DNA of 64,000 nt from Cannabis sativa (Eukaryota > Streptophyta > Magnoliopsida > Rosales > Cannabaceae): positions 32,289,323 to 32,353,322 of the forward strand of contig NC_083602.1 in assembly GCF_029168945.1 (NCBI RefSeq), in the 5' to 3' direction. Within the stretch, counting starts at the first letter, position 1, and every line of letters starts with the position of its first letter. Below are positions 58,853 through 64,000 of the stretch, piece by piece. The position numbers and the translations under genes are program-made. Below the pieces are notes generated by a model. It had not been told where the DNA came from. It saw only the letters and a list, made by a program, of their open reading frames with translations, and made no database searches.

Positions 58853-60767
58853 TGTTAGGTTTTATGCCCTAAATAAAACTCTTTACAATCTGATTAGTTA
58901 TCAATATAAGAAATTTGAAGTGATTGATGTTTGCATGAATTTTACATGCTAATGGTTTAATATGTTTAATATGTTTATTACATTCATACACACAAAATCG
59001 GTTAAATCCGGATCATATGTTTATTCACAACTACGGTATCGTCAACACGGTGGAATGTGATTGTGATCATATGAATCAAAAGTTTTGGTCCCTCGTTTCA
59101 TCAGTGTTATTGGATTTACACTAATGTGATAATCAGCGATGATGTGTACTTACACTTGGAGTAAGTGTTATGTTCTTTCCAGGACATTAGCAAAGTATAC
59201 TAGTTTCGAATGTATGGAGTATACATTGGACTGGACCGATATTGCAACTAAGTTAAGATATTACAAACTTACCGTTATACATATCTTTCCAAGTCAATAT
59301 CAGTAGTTGATCTTAAGATTGAAAAGAATCTAAATCCTGATATGCTTGGGCTCAACTCAGGAGTGCTATTCATGTTCTTTGATTTATTAGTTAAGCCTAC
59401 TTTTGGGTCAGGGTGATACGTATATTTTGGGAACATGATAGTATGATTGAGTGGGAGTGCTGAACATAAATATGGAATCTATAGCTTCTACCGGTGTATA
59501 GAAGTTAAGTGATGATTCCCTTCGAGCTTAGCAAATAGAAGTAAATGGATGAGCTCTTGTTTAACTGACTAATTATTAGATCATTAAACACCATTTACAG
59601 GTAGCTAAGTGTTTTAAGGGGCAAAATACATTGAGGGGTGAGAACGGTAAAGAAATCCCATCTCGATGTAAATCATCTATATAGAGGATCTTTAAATCAC
59701 AATAAGATTATAACAATGGTTAAATGAGATAGTATATTGGTATCGTGAAACATACAATATGCTCTATATAAGTCTGAGAGTGCAATTCTAAGTTCTAAGA
59801 GTGGATTCAACGAAGAATTAATAAGTAGGAATTTACTTGGTAAATTTGGTTCACTTATTGGAAGCTCAGCATATAGATCCATGGTCCCCATTCTAGTTGA
59901 GAACATTCTGCTTATAAGACTCATTAATTGATTCGTGATTGATCAATTATAATTCTAAAGTTAGACTATGTCTGATTTTATGAATTTTCACTATTCAGGG
60001 GTGAAATTGTAAGGAAAAGAGTTTTCTGGGTTTATTTATTTATTAATGGACTTTATATGTCTAATTAATAATTAAATTAAATGACAATATTATTTAATAA
60101 TGTATTTTAATTATTAAATAATTAGTTTTGGCATTTAAAAGGTTAGAATTGGAAAATTGGCATTTTTTGAGAAAATAGAGATAAAATTTGATAAAATTGC
60201 AAAATTAAGTGGGGCCCATTACAACACCTATGGCCGGCCACTTAATATGATTTTTCAAATTAATATTTTCATTATTTTAATGCCAAATAAATCCTAACCT
60301 AAACCTAGTAAGTTGCCTATAAATAGAAAGTGATGGCTCATTCACAAAACAAGTTTTCATAAGCCTTTCTGACAGAAATTTCTCTCTTCAGAAAAACTGA
60401 GCCTTCCCTCACTCTCTACCTTGGCCGAAACCTCTCTCCCTCTTTTCCTTCATCTTTTTCGTGACCCTAGTGAAAGAGTAAGTGCCCACACACAGTAAGC
60501 AGTAACTCAATCATAGATTGGAAGACTGTGAAGGATCAAAGCTTGAAGAAGAAGGAGATTCGGGCTCAGATCTTGATTATACTCTGCTACAGAAAGGAAT
60601 CAAGGGTTAGAGATCTGAGTGGAAGGAGACATTTATTCCGCTGCATCAATGTAAGGTTTTCTTAACTTTATATGTGTTTATTTTATCGTTTTAGAAAGTT
60701 CATATTTAGGATGTTAATAAACATACTTGTGAGTAGATCTAAGATCCTGGTAAAATAATTCCCAACA
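58853..60767 (+). mobile_element. Copia element C: 3' LTR
   Basis: 1915 bp, TGTTAGGTTTTATGCCC to CCCAACA, with the TATA box at 60318-60324. It is followed by the TGTAA duplication and by the interrupted leader of element B. Confidence 0.96.
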
Positions 60768-63088
60768 TGTAAGACCAACAATGGAGATCGAATATCTTTT
60801 GATTAAACGTTCATTATTTAAAAAATAATATATGTATTTTGTATAATCATTTTATTCGATATTATAATAATGAAAAATTACAAACTAAAGTTGGTTTAAA
60901 TAAAAAATCAACTTCAATTAATTTTCAATTATTATTTAATTCGAAAAAAAATCGAATAAATATCGAACAAGTTCCATATTATAATAATGAAAAAAATACA
61001 AATCAAAGTTGGTTTAAATAAAAAAAATCAACTTTAATTAAATTTCAATTATTATTTAAATTCGAAAAATAAATTCGAATAATAAGTGGAACAAATTTGA
61101 AAATATCTTGTTTAAGTTGTTTTAGAAGAATCTAAAAAAAAATCAACTTAAATATCTTTCAAATCAGATTTAATTAAATTAAAATTAAGTTGTAACCACT
61201 TAATTTGAAGATATTCCATTTTAAGTTAATATTCGAAAAGATATTAACCTAAAAAAATATCTATAATATTCCATTTTAAGTTAATATTCGAAAAGATATG
61301 AACTTAAAAAATATCTAAAGAATCTTAATAAATGAAATTTTAAATCCAAAAGATATTCAAATTTAAGTTGGTTAGTTGTAGATAACTAAATTAATTTCAA
61401 AATAAATGAAATTAATTATGTTGCTAATCAATTTTATTAGGTTAAACTAGTGTAATTAACCTAGTACAGTTATTCAAATCAAGCAAATGGGCCTTCACAA
61501 TTGGGGTGGTTCATGTGACGGTGCTGGGTTCAGTATGTCGTACCCACTTCTATGGCTCCCAACTCTCACACAAGGCCCAAAAGAGAGGAATTTAACCTTA
61601 ACATGAACAACTTTTATTAATTGAATAGGCCCAAAAACTAAATGGGCCTAAATAAAATCTATCAAGAACTATGATAATTTATTTAGCAACAACAACCTAT
61701 ATGCATCTATAATGAAATTAAACACATAGGCTCACACATGCACACTTTGGATGGGTCCTATCATGTTGCTAGGTCATACACAAATGAAAGAAGATTGTAA
61801 ATTTACCTGTTACAAATTATTTACTTGACCAAGGGAGCCATCAGATCATTAGATCTGGTAAAAAGTAACCATGGCTATTTGCAATCAAGTAATAATAGGT
61901 TTTGAAAACTTACAAACAAGCTAAACAACATACTCTTGCAACAAGGTTAGTTGGATAGTTGGATGTAGGATTTATTTAATTTTAAATAAATAAATAATTT
62001 CGAAATAATTAATTAATTAAATAAAATATTTATTTTCGAAAATTTAAAACAAAATAAAAAAAAATTCAAAAATTTAAAAAAAAAATAAATTTAAAATTAA
62101 ACCTACAAGTTTGAAAAATTAGGTTTCAACCAACCTAAATATCATTTCAAAATTTGCTAACTACTTTTAAAATTTAAATGTTATTTTATAAATAAAAATT
62201 AAAAAAGATAAATGAATATCTTTTTCAAATTTTAAATGTAATTTAAATAAATAAAATAACAAAATTTAAAAGTTAGCAAAATATCTTACATCTATTTAAA
62301 ATTACATGATTATAGTTATCTTATTTTAAATTTAAATAAGGTCAAATTATTTAAAAAAAATTAATTTAAAAATTTAAAAATAAGATAAGATATAATCAAA
62401 TTTAAAAATAAGATATATTATTAAGCAAAAAAGATAGATACTAACTATTTTTAAATTCAAATTACACTAATATCTTGAATTAAATTTAAAAAATATTAAA
62501 TTAATTCATTATGATAATTAGAATTGAATTAGGAATAGTAATAGTATAAATACAGAACTACACAAAAAATCAGAAGTTAATTCCATGAAAAAGCATGAAA
62601 AAACGAAGAAAAACGAAAAATTTGCGAGCTGTACGGACAGTATGCATTGCATACTGTCCGCGCGCGCAGCTAGGGGTGCATGGGCGAGAGAACTCGGCGC
62701 AGGAGGCTGCCAGCAGCCTCTCCGCGCGCGGAGCCCAGGAATTCAGACAAAAACCTTGTCTGCGCGTGTGCTGTCCGAGGGACAAGCCTCGTGCGCGCGT
62801 GTCCCTGATGCACGACTCCGTTATTTTTTGAAACTTCAAAAAATCATAACTAATTCAAATTAAATCAAAATTAAGTTCTGTAAAAAAGTAACTTGCTTAA
62901 TTTTTTCCATACTATCCAATAAAGATAATTCCAGAAACAGATATTCAATTATTTTTTACGAAAATTCACAAACATCAATCAATCATCAAATAACACTCAA
63001 TACAACATGATACCATCCAAAACATCAAACAATCATTTTAAAGTCCAAATTTCTTGCAAGAAAATCAATTACCATGGTTCTGATACCA
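60768..63088 (-). mobile_element. Copia element B: leader, distal part, and primer-binding site
   Basis: It resumes element B after the target duplication. It is collinear with the element A leader (41000-43512) with small deletions, e.g. near 61335 and 62360. It contains the GC-rich hairpin module at 62631-62820. The primer-binding site TGGTATCAGAAC (63088-63077) is the closest in the window to the initiator-Met tRNA complement TGGTATCAGAGC. Open frames over 62570-62863 on both strands are a result of the GC-rich insert. Confidence 0.85.
62631..62820. repeat. GC-rich hairpin module in the element B leader
   Basis: About 190 bp of strongly GC-rich DNA in a very AT-rich leader. A 27-nt perfect palindrome at 62634-62660 (CGGACAGTATGCA arms). 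An 8-bp stem GAGGCTGC/GCAGCCTC with a 2-nt loop at 62703-62720. The 14-nt palindrome CTCCGCGCGCGGAG at 62720-62733. GACA/TGTC at about 62746-62760. AGGGACA/TGTCCCT at about 62778-62806. Elements A and C have only a short CTGTACGGACAG-type segment at this point. Confidence 0.85.
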
Positions 63089-63090
63089 GT

Positions 63091-64000
63091 TGTTGGAATT
63101 ATTTTACCAGGATCTTAGATCTACTCACAAGTATGTTTATTAACACCCTAATTATGAACTTTCTAAAACGATGAAATAAACACATATAAAGTTTAAGGAA
63201 CCTTACATTGGGTGCAGCAAAATTAAATGACTCCTTTCGTTCAGATCTCTAACCCTTGTATCCTTTCTGTAGCAGAGTATTATCAAGATCTGAACCTGGA
63301 TCTCTTTCTCTGAATCTTTCATGCTGAAACTCCTTTGCTGATGATCTTTCTTCACGATCTTCCTCACTATGATTGAGGTATTGCTTGCTGTGTGTGAGTA
63401 CTACTCTAATCACTAAGGTGTTTTGAAATTATCAAGGAAGAAGAGAGAGAGAGGGTGGCGGCAAGGGTAGAGAGAGAAAGGCTCAGGTTTTCTGATTCAA
63501 AAGTGTTATTTTCCTGAAGCCTTCACTACCTATTTATAGCATTCCACTAGGGTTAGGTTTGAATTATTTGGCATTAAAATAATGAAAATATCAGTTTAAA
63601 TTGCCTACAAAAGTGGCCGGCCATGGCTTATTGGGTTTGGGCCTTGCTTTTTGTAATTTTGCAATTATAACACTTTTGTATCTGATTTTCTCAAAAACAC
63701 CAATTTTCTAATTCAACCATTTAAATGCCAATTCTAACTATTTAATAACTATAAATAATTATTAAATAATATTGTCATTTATCATATTTATTAATTGAAG
63801 CATACAAAGTATCATAATTAACAAATATGCCCCTAATAACTCTTTCTTTACAATTTCGCCCTTACTTAGTGAAAATTTCACAAATAGACATAGTCTAATT
63901 TGAGAATTATAATTGATTAATCAAAACCAATTACATGAGTCTTACAAAAAATATTATCTCAACTAGTGCGGGGACCATGGGTCTATATAACCGAGCTTCC
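63091..64000 (-). mobile_element. Copia element B: 5' LTR, cut by the window end
   Basis: TGTTGGAATTATTTTACCAGG starts at 63091, matching the LTR at 34405 (the same element's 3' LTR) more closely in some positions than the LTRs of A, e.g. CACCCTAA(A/T)TATGAAC. The two B LTRs have visibly more differences than the two A LTRs over the shared part, consistent with B being older. Confidence 0.9.

Noticed and set aside
62570..62863. Overlapping open frames on both strands in the GC-rich part of element B
   Set aside because: They exist because GC-rich sequence lacks stop codons; the translations are Arg/Ala/Cys-rich without a domain, and sister elements lack them.
27628..64000. A single very large retrotransposon spanning the region
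   Set aside because: Exact target duplications, LTR pairs and rejoined lengths show separate nested insertions in both orientations.
1..64000. CRISPR array, bacterial operon or phage genes
   Set aside because: No regularly spaced identical repeats with unique spacers and no prokaryotic gene organisation; introns and plant promoter elements are present instead.

Overview
This is nuclear DNA from a flowering plant, almost certainly a eudicot. Evidence: a spliced, multi-exon cysteine synthase gene with GT-AG introns, U1 snRNA genes carrying the plant-specific upstream element plus TATA box, and a dense load of plant-type transposons in AT-rich sequence. The species cannot be fixed from the sequence alone. 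There are no bacterial operons, CRISPR arrays or phage genes.

Layout. 1-12.4 kb: a small U1 snRNA family on the + strand (copies at 695, 1199 and 11443, plus a promoterless relic at 5708), a Cassandra-type solo LTR carrying a 5S-rRNA-like domain (1874-2255), Helitron ends, Tourist-like and other small DNA transposons, and long AT-rich stretches. 12.5-16.8 kb: the only intact protein gene, a cytosolic O-acetylserine (thiol)lyase on the minus strand; nine coding gaps join cleanly into a 325-residue protein. 17.1-21.6 kb: a 5'-truncated, frameshifted LINE in the same orientation, its poly(A) end about 340 bp upstream of the cysteine synthase start region. 21.6-24.4 kb: AT-rich DNA and two nearly abutting inverted-repeat elements, one holding a GC-rich GGGTCC minisatellite. 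24.5-27.6 kb: fragments of a Ty3/gypsy element with a probable antisense ORF.

27.6-64.0 kb is a nested stack of four copies of one Ty1/copia family (LTRs about 1.9 kb). Element D (+, 27628 to beyond the window) was interrupted at 34405 by element B (-, to beyond 64000). B was then hit twice: element A (-, 35137-45409) landed inside its 3' LTR with a GTATC duplication, and element C (+, 50551-60767) landed inside its leader with a TGTAA duplication.

The coding content is divided between copies. A and B have protease, integrase, reverse transcriptase and RNase H but no gag. C has gag with a zinc knuckle but only scraps of pol. D has neither. All share LTR type, primer-binding site, polypurine tract and a conserved leader motif. 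This split is the most interesting system-level observation here, although every copy in the window now carries disabling lesions. Differences between the two LTRs of C sit almost only at CAG/CTG trinucleotides, which looks more like a methylation-linked sequencing artefact than age and also affects how the gag frameshifts should be read.
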